Source: Lactuca virosa (taxonomy: Eukaryota; Streptophyta; Magnoliopsida; Asterales; Asteraceae). Taken from it: a stretch of DNA of 64,000 nucleotides. The notes beneath the pieces were generated by a model. The model searched no databases and was not told the origin of the DNA. It was given only the letters and a program-made list of their open reading frames with translations. How positions within the stretch are numbered: position 1 is the first letter of the stretch; each line of letters opens with the position of its first letter. The stretch covers positions 104,378,843 through 104,442,842 of the forward strand of contig CAKMRJ010003334.1 in the NCBI GenBank assembly GCA_928212115.1, in the 5' to 3' direction. Made by a program: the position numbers and the translations under genes. Positions 23,101 to 34,872 of this stretch are shown piece by piece.

Positions 23101-24071
23101 AGAATGATTACGTCTCGGAATCATCAACGAAACAGGGTTGTATAATGACTCCATACGCTATCTTTTCATCCTAGGTAATAATCGTAACTTCTATGTTCCT
23201 TCGAATGAGTATCTAACTCTTGGTCCTCTTTACTACAAGTGGTGCTCGATCATGCACCCGCTCTCTGTCTCATGTTAGACTCTGAATCATGACCTTTATG
23301 TCACAATATCGATCGTTATTGGAGACTCCTTCTTCTTCTTGCAAACTTAGGATAAGTTCTTTGATTACCACAATAGACCGATGGGTCACGTTCTAATGAC
23401 ATCTCATCGTATGATGCAACGCTTAGAATCAGGTCTTTTAGAGTCAAATTCAAAAACGAAATATACCTTCCTTCATATTCTAATGCGATATAATCACATT
23501 CTAGCATGTAGCACTTCTAGCTACAAGCTTCTTACTTTAACGACTATTCGTGATACTTCTATTGATCGCTTCGATTATCTTTCACATCAATCTTTTGTCT
23601 TAAGTCAGATGCTACATCGATCTTGGTTCTCTGAACCATGTAACATACTTATCTTAGTCGGACTCGACATGATATGACCACTAGGGTTGGAATAATAATC
23701 ATCTTCTTAGTCATTACCGAAACGATGGTAACGACATACATGAACAAAACGGAATCAATTACTAGCGCCTTAGTAACCTCGTGACTTTTCCTGATCCAAA
23801 TGTGAGTCATGTGCTTCCGATAGTATAGGCCTCTACTAGCATCCACACCTACTCATACTCATCCCAAGTATTGTCTCGCAGTTTTCCAAGTCACCATTCA
23901 AGAAAATCATATAACAACTTAACACATCAGATAACATAACCAAAGTTTATATTATTTCTCGAAACGATTACATAGATGTTAAAGTTCATCCTATACTATG
24001 CTTCTAATAAGCTACGCCACATGATACCATCCAAATAGCTACTTCATAACTTGATCTTCGGATATCGGTCC
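23101..24071 (-). other. Non-coding internal remnant of element A
   Basis: Lies between the gag stop and the polypurine tract, where pol would be expected. No RT, RNase H or integrase motif is readable in any frame, so I infer a large internal deletion. Confidence 0.6.
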
Positions 24072-25298
24072 TCACTCCTGATTCCTTGCACTGTCAGCTG
24101 CTTCGTCAATGATCATATGGAATGCTCTTGCCTTCGAATTTGGCGACACATTTTGCTTTGTAGCTCCTTCCCTATTTGGGCAGTCTTGCTTGAAGTGTCC
24201 TTCTCCACCGCACTTAAATCAAACTTCTCTCTGGGTTGTGCATTCGTGGGCATATTGACCAGTCCTCCCGCATTTGAAGCAGGTTACCTCTTTAGGACAT
24301 CTCCTGGTGTGTTTCCTTCTGCATTTGTCACACCACCTTTCTTCATTACTATCCCCATATCTCTTGTCGTTGGGGTCAGTCTTTAGGGACTTATTTCTCT
24401 TTTCCGATCTTGAGGATCCCTCAAACTTCCTCTTTTCGCCTACCTCAGATCTTTCCAAACCCTTTTCCTTAAGTTGGATCTCCACATTCTTGGCTGATCT
24501 AACGGATGTCTTCAAGGTAGTTGCCATTTTTACTGTTGCACCCAAGTCTGTTGGCAACCCGTTAGCAAACCTATCAATCTTGGACAGTTCAGTAGGCACC
24601 AAGTAGGGAAATAGCTTCATCTTCTAGGTGAATGCGGTGGTATACTCATCCACACTCATATTCCCTTCCTCAGGTTCTGAAACTCGTTGTTTAGGTCTAT
24701 CAGATCTATTCGGAGCAATATTGCATTTTTAACTGCTCCATGAATGCTTCCCAAGACATCCTCATGGCTTCTCCCCGTGGCATTGTATCTGCCAACAACT
24801 TCCACCAACTTAAAACTCCGTTCTTTAGTTGTCTAACTGCAAAGACGGTCTTTTGCTTATCACTGCAGTTGTAGCTTTCAAATACCATTTCCATCTCGGA
24901 GATCCAGTCCATGATCTCTACAGGCTCGGTGGCTTGGTACCCAAGAAATTCTTATACATGCGCCAATCCCTGTCAATCCTTCTGTCCGGGTCGTTTCTCA
25001 TGACCACTCGGGGTCCAACTTGACTCACCGTACGACTGTAATTTCCCTCCTCTGATAACTCTTCATTCAGCTCGGATTGTTCAACAGGAACCGTAGGTTC
25101 ATCCCGATTTTGTTGAAGCAAACGCCTTGTTTCTTCCATTTGACGATCCAACATCATCTGGATCATCACTTGCACTTCGGCCATCGTGATTGGCTCAGGT
25201 GCAACTGCTACTACATGTACTTGCTCAATCACTTAGGGTTGATGTTGTTGATTCCTGTTTCCATTCGCGTTTCCAATTCCGCTTCGGGTCCTTGACAT
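24072..25298 (-). pseudogene. gag of gypsy element A, broken
   Basis: The remains of a retrotransposon Gag that would form the virus-like particle. From the ATG at 25298 the frame meets a stop after about 22 codons. It then shows a long stretch with QMMLDRQMEET; a Gag core with WISEMEMVFES and LSWWKLLAD (24912-24706) in another frame; and a return to the first frame with a CCHC knuckle (CFKCGRTGQYAHEC) near 24240-24290. A second knuckle (FKCGGEGHFKQDC) begins at a TGA where its first cysteine should be (24219-24221). Two frameshifts and at least two stops make it non-functional. It ends at 24072. No protease, reverse transcriptase or integrase follows. Confidence 0.8.
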
Positions 25299-25709
25299 TT
25301 TGATCTATACACCAAATCAGACGTTCGGTGTGTAATGACGAGAATTAAGATAAGAAAGATTTTATTTACGATCGACGTGTAAATCTCCCTATCACTCCGA
25401 AAAGTTACATGCCAGTTCTAATACCGTAATTAACATTTAGAAATCTGAACACATAAAATTTCCAGATCCGGCCGGCAACAGACCATAGATCTAATTAAAC
25501 GATAGTATCATAAATCATCACAAATCATTTAGCACATAAAAGCATGTTAGACATCTTCCCTAAATAAGCTAGTGTTTGTGTCTATTTAGGTGTACTACTT
25601 AAAATATATTAGACACACTCAACTCACAATCATTACTTAGCATTCTAAGTTTAAGTCTAGAAATAAATCCTTATTCCTAGTTCGCTTAAACTAATGCTCT
25701 GATACCAAC

Positions 25710-28193
25710 TGTGACATCCCCATTTTTACGGCCAGAAAAAGACCGATTTGTTTATGCTTTATTTTGAAAATCAGAGTATCTTTTAAAGAAATATGTTGCG
25801 GAATTTGTTCCCATAAAAAGATGATAAATATGTTATCAAAGCATTTTCGAAGAAATGTATTTTATTCCTTTTAAAACGTTGGGATGTCATCGTCAATACA
25901 GAACATAAGCATAAACAGACCTTACATTCATTTACACTAGTGATCTACATCTCCTTAATCTCTCAGTGTAATGTAGCTTCATATCGACACATGTGATACA
26001 AATAAACTGAGTGGGTCAGGTTGGGAAACCTGGTGAGTACATAGGGATTTCAATCCCACAATGTTATATCATATATATATTTTAGAACTCACAAGTATAC
26101 AATTTCACCATGTATAAAAAACTCTTACCCCACCCCGTCAATCCTCTCAACGACACTGTCCATACTCTCGGATCTAAAATTTACCTTTTTACTTAATCCA
26201 TACTCCCGGATCTAATCCATGCTCTCGGATCAATAACTGTGCCCATTCCATACTCTCGGACTAGGGACAATTGTCTATGTCTAAATCCATACTCCCAGAT
26301 TAATGACAAATAACTATGTCCTATCCATACTCTCGGACTAAGGGCAACTGACTATGTCTTAATTCGTGCTCCCGGATTAATGACAAATGACTGTGCCCAA
26401 TCCATACTCTCGGACTAGGGACGAATGACTATGTCTAATCCATGCTCCCGGATCAATGACATAATTTAAAGTTCTATTCTCCATGTATATCTCACTCGTA
26501 CTCATAAGAATATACTACCCAATATTCCTCATAATTAATTTAGGTTTACTCTTTATCCTAAATCATCATATATTATCAGGTATGCTCTTTAACACGTATT
26601 CCAGACAACATCAAATATTTCACACATAAACATATATTTAATACTTCAATCAATATTTGTATTAAAATCATGTTCATGAAAGGGACTATGCACTCACTTG
26701 TTAAGGTTGTGATTCCGAACTCAGACAGCGCTTCGCTTCTTAAAAATAATGTCCTTCGACGAAACCTAGTATTATTACCACTAGATTTTAGTCTAATATG
26801 TATTGCGACTAATTATTAGTCTAGATTCATCATTAACTCAGAGTCTACTTCATGATCTATCAAGTAAGGAACAACCAGGTAGGATCATATCGGAGGTAGG
26901 GTCCATTTGGTATATGAAGTATACTGTTTGGAAATCCCACTTTAAACACGTCACTAAATCACAACCTATACATCATCCCCGTAAGTAGATCAATCAGTAT
27001 AACGACTTTGAATCACTGATAAATGTTCTTTATAGGTTCATAAAAATGATATTATATTTAAATATAAGCTATATTTAAATTAGGGTAGGCGTATCTCACT
27101 TACAACGGGTTTTGCTAAAAACCGGGTTCCGCTGGAGCAGAGCTTCTGAGCCGAAAAGCTCTTTTTCTCGGAGCCTTCGGGCGCTCCGGGGCTTTTCTAT
27201 AGCACCTTGAGGTTACTAGGGATTTATAGGGGTTTTGGGAGTCTAGAGAGAAGTTAGAGAGAGAAAGAAAGGCTTATGGTGTGAAGAAAATATGAAGAAT
27301 TCATCCTTTATTTATAGGGGTTTGATCATAGAGTAGGCCCTAAGTTTCGTCCGTATCTTCCGCGTACGAGATCTGTTTTTTACGTTCTTTATATCCACGC
27401 ATTGGTATTTACGAGTACTACAACTTTCATTTAGACCTCGTCGTCTAATTCTCATTCTATCTCCGATTTACAAAACTGTATCGAATTTATCGCGTTCGAA
27501 GAGTAGAGACTAAGTTTCGTCCATATCTTTAACATAGGAGCTCTATTATCGATGTTCTTTATATCCACACATTGGTATTTACGATTAATACAACTTTCAT
27601 TTAGACCTCGTCGGCTAATTCTCATTCTATCTCAGATTTACAAAACTGTATCGAATTTGCCGCGCTCGAAGAGTAGGGACTAAGTTTCGTCCATATCTTT
27701 CGCATACGAGCTCCGTTTTCGATTGTCTTTTTACCGTTGAAATCCTATTAACGATATCATCATTTCCCGTTTAGATTATTTTGGCTAAAAATCGACCAAT
27801 CTAAAATTCAAATTCCGGGTTACACACTGCTTTGCCAAATTTTAGAAAATTCATAACTTCCCCATACGAAGTCAGATTTGGACGTTCTTTTTATGCAAGC
27901 TCTCGGTTTAACGTATACTACAACTTTCATTTAGGTCTCTAAGGCTAAAAAGCAGTTTATCAAAAATTTACTTTTTACGTTACGCGGTGCCGTGCCGGTT
28001 TAGCCGTAAAACTTCGACATGTCATAACTTATTCGTTATAACTCGGATTTCGGCGTTCTTTATATGTATGGAACCCTTGTGACATATACTATAACTTGGT
28101 TGATATTATTTATTATAAATAATCTTCCATCAAAAAGTCATTTTTGATGCTCATTGTCTCTAAATTGACTAGACCGAATCTGAGGATGTTACA
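25710..28193 (-). repeat. 5' LTR of element A
   Basis: On the minus strand it runs from TGTAACATCCTCAGATTC to GGGGATGTCACA. A TATA box reads CCCCTATAAATAAAGG (about 27301-27316). Upstream of it a module of about 165-185 bases is reiterated at least five times (about 27345-28110), with ATAAAGAACGTC, ACGGAGCTCGTATG and AAATGAAAGTTGTAGT words. Downstream is an array of about 35-base units built on CCATACTCTCGGACTAGGGAC (26160-26460, plus strand). Confidence 0.85.
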
Positions 28194-28198
28194 CATGA

Positions 28199-29904
28199 GA
28201 AATGAGATTAGAATCATATGCATTAGATTCATTCTATTATTTTGAAATATATATGTTAATATGTTTTCCTAAGTCCATGATATTTACTTTGAACATGCTA
28301 TAAGGTTATCGAGATGTTATGTTGATTTTGAAACTATTTTGGAGGTTCAACTTGATCGTGGATGATTGTAATCTTCCTTTATGTTCGAAGAGTTGACCTC
28401 GGGTATACACACAAGGAATTCCTATGCCTTAAACTATATTTTGATGTGTTGCTCAGGTTAGAGACGAAGGAGTATTGGATATTTAGAAGATGATATTAAA
28501 TGTAGTATCATACTTTTACTTTTGTTTTGAGATACTTTTACTTTTGCTTTGAGATTGATTGTAATATCCTCACCATATTTGGAACTAAACTTGAGATGGG
28601 ACCAAATGTTTATCCGCACAAGTTTTAAAACATAAACTTTGATTTTGGGATAAAAACCCGATTTTAAAACCATTTTAAAATCATCCTATGCGAGAGATGT
28701 TTCAAGAAATGAGATAGATACCAAATTTTGGTATCTAACTCAAATAACAAATACAACTCAGATAATAAAATAAAATATATTAAAATTGCCTTGATGAAAA
28801 TTGATTTACCTTGAATTTATGTAGTACTTTGTGCTTCTTAAGCGCTTCTTGTAGGGATGCATCAATATGTGAAATCCTAAAAAGAAAGACAGGGGAAATG
28901 AAGAGAGAAAAAGGGAAAAGACGAAAATATATTCATATGTATGACACATAAAAGGTCTTAACGGTTCCACATTAACGACGGTTAGGTTAAGAAACCAAAC
29001 TTGCTTAATTGGTTTGAATTAGAGATTAAGTCTACAACATTGGCTATAGTTAGACCAATGATGTTTTTGAACACCAAACATAAGATACCAAACATGTATT
29101 AGATATAATAAAAAACATTTGGTTTATGAATAATATAGTTCGAGTTTTAAAATTTGGTCACAATTCTTTCATACGTTGACATGTTTGGTTCCTACATAGA
29201 AAATATTACAAAACTATTCCTATAATTTATAAAAAAGGTTCGTGTGCATTTTTTTTGTCTATATGTTTAAATAATATACTCTTTTGAGTTTAGGATTTTT
29301 CCACAAAACTTTCTTATATTGGCAGGTTTGGTCTCTTTGTAGAAAATAAATTACAAAATTATTATTGTAATTTACAAAAAAGGTCCATATGTAAATTATT
29401 TACAGTAACCAGTCCACATGTTTATAAAATTAAAAAAATGGTTCTTGTGTAATAAAAAATTTACATATTACACCCCGTAAAACGGATATTAGAACTTATA
29501 AGTTTGACAAAAGATAATTAAAAATTAAAAATGCTTCCCTATAAAAGGAGGAGAAAGAAATTTCTAGTTTGCTCTAAAAATTATTGACTTTGTTTTTCAA
29601 AGTCAAAGAATAGTCAAAAGACTTTAATGCCAATAAAATAGTTAAAACACTTTAATGCCAACAGAGTATTTTCAAGAATTAATAGTTTGTTGATATGAAA
29701 ACAAACTATTTATTTTTTTCACACTGAAATGATTAATAGTCAGTAAATGATTTTTGAGTTTTAAATGCATTGCTTTAAATTTTAAAGTAATAAATACATT
29801 TGTTGCACACTGAATTTCATTATTATATTGAATATAATAGCGCTATGATATCAACACTTAAAAAAACTGAACATTTAAAAAAAAGTCAAATTACTTAAAA
29901 ACTA
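28199..29904. other. Intergenic, no gene
   Basis: A/T-rich. A diverged direct repeat of about 100 bases is visible (about 29155-29250 and 29297-29395; both contain AAATTACAAAA-type and TTTACAAAAAAGGT-type words). No coding frame is convincing. Confidence 0.5.
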
Positions 29905-30158
29905 CTGCCTCCGTTCTAAAATTATTGTCCACAGATAAAAAAAAAACATACAGATTAAGAAAACATTAATTATCACTAACTTTATATAATAAAATGATAG
30001 TTTTGTCATTACTTTGCATAATGTTCCATTAAATGTTTACTTTGTTAAGTAATAATGAAAGAGTATTTTAGTAAAAATGTTATTTTTTTTAGAAGTGAAG
30101 TATTATTTTGGGACAAACTAAAAAGGAAAGATGAACTATCATTTTGGGACAGAAGGAG
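29905..30158. mobile_element. Stowaway-like (Tc1/mariner) MITE
   Basis: A 254-bp A/T-rich element. The left end is CTGCCTCCGTTCTAAAATTA; the right end read inward is CTCCTTCTGTCCCAAAATGA. Both sides have TA (29903-29904, 30159-30160), the mariner target. The CTCCNTCNGTYC end is the Stowaway signature. Confidence 0.75.
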
Positions 30159-30160
30159 TA

Positions 30161-30639
30161 TAATATTTTGTTAATTTTGTGGTTTAACAATTTATATTTT
30201 TTTTGTTCTCATAAAATCATTAATTTTCGATTTTTTTTTGCACTGCGACAACCTATTGTCGGTTCGACTAGAATTACTATGATAATGTGTTATTTTTTCT
30301 TAAAAATGATTAATTTGTTCTCATAATAACCATTTTTTTTATAATCTAGCGACTATGACGAATAACGACGTACTTTTATGTATTTTTCCAGTTTATATGA
30401 TATTTTTTTAGAATTTAAGATAATGTGTGTAATTTTTAGATAATTTGACATTGACATATATTTAATTTCTTCCATTTTTCCATTAAAATGAATTACATAT
30501 TGAAAACTCTCAAGCTTCATAGCTTCAAAAACAAAAAAGAAAATAATAAATAATAATAATAATAAAATTTCAAACTAATAACAAGCACAATATGAGTTCA
30601 TTTATAAATAAATGAATATGTTTAAAGCTAAGTTAAAAG
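30161..30639. other. Intergenic, no feature seen
   Basis: Very A/T-rich with poly-T and AAT runs. The short frame at 30144-30326 overlaps the MITE end and is not credible. Confidence 0.5.
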
Positions 30640-30649
30640 CTTTACTAAA

Positions 30650-30771
30650 GAGTCTTTAATCTAGCTGTAAGGAGCGACTCTCTCAAATGAGAGGTCATGA
30701 GTTCAAATCTCTTAGGACACGTAAATGATATTTAGGAATAAGTTAGCTAGTTTGCGGTTTCAGAAAAAAAA
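30650..30771 (+). mobile_element. tRNA-derived SINE
   Basis: About 120 bp with a box A-like stretch (TCTAGCTGTAAGGAGCGAC) and a box B-like GAGTTCAAATCTC spaced as in a tRNA, then a tRNA-unrelated body ending TTTGCGGTTTCAG and an A-run. It is flanked by CTTTACTAAA (30640-30649) and CTTTACAAAA (30772-30781), a near-perfect duplication. RNA polymerase III promoter boxes and an A-tail define plant SINEs. It is not a tRNA gene: no acceptor stem closes. Confidence 0.7.
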
Positions 30772-31057
30772 CTTTACAAAAAAATAAATATTTAGAGATT
30801 TAAATTAAAACATCATCACCACTTTCATTTAACTTATACAAATAAATAATTAAAATGGAATACACAAGATGAATTATATATTATTATGGAAATTTTTTAT
30901 ATAAGCGATTAAAACTTTTTTATATACTTTTTATTTATTTATTACCTGATTATAATTATAATTTTGAAATGAATACTAATACATTTAATATATGAAAAAT
31001 ATCCACATCAAGGTTCACAATCATTATAAAAAATACAATTAACTATAGTATTGTTTC

Positions 31058-31381
31058 TCTTTAATTCGATGGGTGATATGTTGGTTTGGATGGGTGCTAG
31101 GCATAATGCTAGAACAATGTTTTTGGTGGTTATTTGAGTGCTTTTGACTTACCGGAATGCATATCTTTTCCGTAATCCTAAGCCTAAAATACTAATTTGT
31201 TATTTGATTCTATTGTTGAAACTTCTTTTTATTGGTTTTCTTATCACAACTCTAAGGGTAGGATAAATTGGATTGTGTGGTTACAAAATCCAATCCTGCC
31301 TTGACATGCTTTGTATTCTTGCTTCTTGCAGATTTTGGTTTCGGGTTTTTTAATATATATTTTGCTGTTGTTCAAAAAAAT
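31058..31381 (+). mobile_element. 5'-truncated LINE (3' end)
   Basis: The only reading frame resemblance is to the extreme C-terminus of plant L1-type ORF2, with the pattern SFYWFSYHNSKG then INWIVWLQNP, in shifting frames. It ends in a short A-run. A 14-bp duplication TATAGTATTGTTTC flanks it (31044-31057, 31382-31395), fitting target-primed integration. Only 324 bp survive. Confidence 0.7.
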
Positions 31382-31395
31382 TATAGTATTGTTTC

Positions 31396-31960
31396 ATACA
31401 TATCAATAATTAACAATTAACTAAAATAATTTAGAAGTAGATTAAATTACCATTTAAAAATAATAATAACAACTAATAAAACACAAAAATTAAATATCCT
31501 CCTACCTTTTGTTCATACTTTTTTTTTCTACCTATTTAAGATAATAACAAATGTATAAATTTAACATCTCAATCAAATTTAAATTAAATTGAATGACACT
31601 TGTCACTATCTAAAATAAGTAGGAAGATAATAGACATAAAAAATAAAAAGATATTTAATTTCTCATAAATTATTATAATGTTCATGAAACTAAATAAATA
31701 TGTTTTAAATTTTACTATGATGTCAACTGAAGTTTATTAGTCTAGGTCAACGTTTGGTTTTAATGACCATTTAATTAACATTTTAATAACAAAATCCAAA
31801 ATTCCAAATGGTGAGATACGGTAAATCCGAAAGGTAGAGGGTAGTAAAGTGCAGTATTTCTAAAATTCAATTTCTCGCGGGTAAAATTCGCTTGTGCTTG
31901 AAGCGTGACGTGTCGTCATCTGAGGAAGACGTGTTTAGCTTTTAGACATCCACCGACCCG
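31396..31960. other. Intergenic, upstream of the RING gene
   Basis: A/T-rich until about 31850, then G/C-richer with CCGACCCGACCCG (31952-31968), the probable promoter of the next gene. Confidence 0.4.
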
Positions 31961-32031
31961 ACCCGACCCGTTTATCAGGACAACGATTTGGATCTTACCC
32001 TGTATGTATACCCCCCTTTCTATTTCTTCAT

Positions 32032-32040
32032 AAACCCTAG
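32032..32040 (+). promoter_or_regulatory. Telo-box upstream of the RING gene
   Basis: AAACCCTAG contains the plant telo-box AAACCCTA, common near transcription starts of genes active in dividing cells. It lies at the start of the inferred first, non-coding exon (about 32040-32126). Use of the site is inference. Confidence 0.4.
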
Positions 32041-33177
32041 ACAGGGTTAAGAAATCTGAACTCTCCTGTTTGATCATCATTTTTTCGCTCTAGGCTTTCG
32101 ATCATTCGACAATCGCTGCAGCTCAGGTTGATTTTCTATTATTATTATTTTTTTTATTTCAAGTCGAATTTGCAGTCCTCATTGTGATCAAGCATTTGAT
32201 GTTCATGATTTTTTGTCAGTCTTCTAATTTCTACTTCATTTTGTGATGAATTTGTTTGTTCAACTTGTGTGCTTAGGGTTTGATTGAATTTTACTTTTTT
32301 TTTTTTTGCTCCGAAATGTCTCATGGTTGTAAATGTTTGATCATAAAGTTCTCATTTTTTTCGTTAGAAAGTTCACACGCTTAATATATACATTTGCTCG
32401 CTTTGGATTCTCAATTCTATATTCTTACTTAAAGCAAGTGTTTTCTTTGGGGGTAGGGAGACGTTGAGGCATGTTGGGACTTGCAATTTTTTTTGATTTA
32501 AGTGATTATCTATCCACAAGTTTGTGCCTTTTATTGTTACCATTGTTCTATGAATAAGAAATGATGAATTTTGAGTAGAAATGTGTTACTGCTTCCGATT
32601 TGTGATTTTTAATATGGTTCCTTAACGTATTGATTTTTTAAGCACCTTGGATCCTCTACGCCGATCTCATACCTAAAAATAGGGGGTTGTTTATGTGTGG
32701 ATAATTCGTTGAAGCATATTAGAAAAATGTTCGATTCAGGATTTTTAATGAAAACTTGAAGTTTTTAGCTGTTTCACAGTTTCTTGTCGTTTTTTTTTTC
32801 TCAATTCTATGAATCTTAAATTAAGACAAGAGAAGTATGAATAACCATGAACTATCTATGCATGGCTACAGGTTCGTTTTCCTTCTTCTGCTTATTTGTT
32901 GTGTAAATTTTATGATTCACAATTTGTAGGACCAAGTATGATCAGCAAGTTCTTTTTTTTAACCTTCTCTGTTTAGTTTTCTGGTATAGTAGGATCAAGT
33001 ATGATGAAAGAGTTATTTCCTTTTTAACCTTCTTTGTTTTAGTTTCCTGTTAAGTTATATGTTCTAGATTTACATCCAGTTCTCTGATTCTTGAAATGGA
33101 AGTTGTTGATTTACATCCATTTTTTTATATGCTTATCCGTTTCAGGGGCTCGTGGGGCTCCTGTACACCATCAGACC

Positions 33178-33714
33178 ATGAACACACAAGGGCAAACAGT
33201 TATGTATGCCAGGGGTGGTAGGCGAAGGAAGGTACTTGATGTGGACCTCAATGACACTCCACCAAATGAAGACCATGAGCAAGTGGAAGGTCCACTTCTT
33301 TCTTTGACTCATGGTGGTCAACTACAAGCTGTTGACCATAACCAGTTGCCAGTTATTGCATTGACTCCAGGATCTTCACCACCTGTTCCAATCGATGTTG
33401 AGGAGCTGGATGATGATGTTATCATTTCATCACCAAGAGCTTTTGAACAAGTACATTCTGTGCTTAGTTATACACTAAAAAACATTACCTTTTTATAAAA
33501 TATCCAGATTATTAGCCTGCATTTGTCTTCTTTCAGGCTAGAAACAGTTCTCGAAGAATTGCAAGAAGAACTTCGGTGATTGATGTGGAATCAGGTAAAC
33601 AAACACTAGTGTGAATAATCAAATTAGGGTTTTGTTATAAATAACTTTGAAATAGATTTCTAACCATCTTGGCTAGGCATAATGAATACTTACAAACACA
33701 CCAATCCATACATG

Positions 33715-33784
<70 letters not shown>

Positions 33785-34313
33785 GTTCATTTAAAAAAAA
33801 AAAAAAAAAACAATACTGTTTATTTATATTTGAGCGCGTGTGCAGTATTGTGAAAAATTTCTTATGTAATATGTAAAATGGCAGAGGAAGTTGGTAACCA
33901 CCGCAACCAAAGAAGAAGAGTTCAACCAGAGCCACAAGTCCTGAGTGGCGGCCTGTATGTGATTTGGGAAGGAAGTAGCAGTTCCATGGTAATACCAATA
34001 CCAAATTACCATACTACCCCTGGTGTATTTTTGGGGAAGCAATGACAATGAATGTGTTGATTGAGATTGGTTGGTTTTGTAATTGCAGGAGGAGAGAGCA
34101 TCACTACCATCGCTGCCGCCGCCGCCTGAGCCGACTTTCAACTGTCCGGTTTGCATGGGACCATTAGTTGAGGAGGTGACTACAAAATGTGGTCATATAT
34201 TCTGTAAAGGCTGCATAAAAGCTGCAATTGCTGCTCAGGCAAAATGTCCAACTTGTAGGCGCAAAGTCACCAATAGGGAACTCATCAGGATCTACCTTCC
34301 TTCCACCTCTTAA
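33178..34313 (+). CDS. RING-finger E3 ligase, RNF4/SUMO-targeted type candidate
   Basis: Predicted coding exons are 33178-33450, 33537-33594, 33885-33988 and 34089-34313, all with GT-AG introns and joining in frame to 219 residues. A non-coding exon ends near 32126 before a 1.0-kb intron (32127-33145). The C-terminal C3HC4 RING has C164, C167, C179, H181, C184, C187, C198 and C201 and ends IYLPS, as in RNF4-type proteins. The N-terminal half is disordered and acidic with hydrophobic patches resembling SUMO-interacting motifs (VLDVDL 19-24, PIDVEE 71-76, DDDVIIS 78-84, VIDVE 105-109) and basic stretches (GRRRK 14-18). Expected role: ubiquitylation of sumoylated nuclear proteins. The RING is certain; the SUMO link is inferred. 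Intron 3 carries a long (AT)n. The start could also be the ATG at 33202. Confidence 0.85.
33717..33781. repeat. (AT)n microsatellite in intron 3 of the RING gene
   Basis: More than 60 bases of AT followed by an A-run. It occupies about a fifth of the intron and is likely polymorphic in length. Confidence 0.95.
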
Positions 34314-34336
34314 GTCTTAACCTCAGGTGTCTATAC

Positions 34337-34342
34337 AATAAA
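34337..34342 (+). terminator. Possible poly(A) signal of the RING gene
   Basis: AATAAA lies 24 bases after the stop. A GT at 34327 and an AG near 34439 could also define a 3'UTR intron, in which case the true end is further right. Confidence 0.35.
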
Positions 34343-34872
34343 TACACTATACTCTATACCCACAACTTTTCTATACTCATTCTTATATCTATGGTTTATA
34401 TATAAACAATGTTTGTGTTTGTGTTTATGTCATGACAGGTCATCGTGTGCTTTGTTGTGGGATTGCAGGTAGTGAAGTTTATGAGACCAGAATTTCAAGT
34501 AGGATTTTTATACATTTTTTTTTTTTTTTTGTCTAGAGATGGACGGGGAAGTATACTTGAAGGAGCATAGGTTTTGTTTTGCACCCGGGGTTCCTTGTGG
34601 TGTTGAACATCTCTCTTTTTAGTGTTTTCCTTTTGTTCTGTGCAGCTTAAGCATATTTAATTAGAGCGTTTTCCTAACAGATAAATATCAAATGTTGTAT
34701 TTGGATTTTAAACTCAAATGGTTCCCCTTCATATCTAATTTTACTAGATGTGTAACAGGTTTCTATGGCACTTTTATATAATCTGTCCATTGCCGACATA
34801 TAATAGACAAAAAAACAAACTGCTCAAAGACCGGCCTTATCAAAGAATCATTAAGATCATATTTAAAATTAT

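Larger units (their letters stand above)
13046..28193 (-). mobile_element. Gypsy LTR retrotransposon A (deleted internal region), host of a five-level nest
   Basis: A minus-strand element. The 5' LTR is on the right (25710-28193, 2484 bp) and the 3' LTR on the left (13046-23086, split by insertion B). The LTRs run TGTAA(C/T)...TGTCACA. A primer-binding site complementary to initiator Met tRNA (TGGTATCAGAGC, 25696-25707 minus) lies two bases from the 5' LTR. A polypurine tract (AAGGGGGAGATAAT, 23087-23100 minus) precedes the 3' LTR. The flanks are CATAA (13041-13045) and CATGA (28194-28198), a 5-bp duplication with one change. Only 2.6 kb of internal sequence remains, with gag and no pol, so the element is a deletion derivative. 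Confidence 0.85.

Noticed and set aside
24051..24606. Plus-strand frames over 100 codons
   Set aside because: Antisense to the gypsy gag with zinc knuckle on the minus strand.
30660..30720. tRNA gene
   Set aside because: Box A and B-like sequences are present but no acceptor stem closes, and flanking duplications plus an A-tail show a SINE.
33682..34156. Frames on both strands around the (AT)n at 33717
   Set aside because: They arise from YI/IY repeats of the microsatellite and from the antisense of RING exons 4 and 5.
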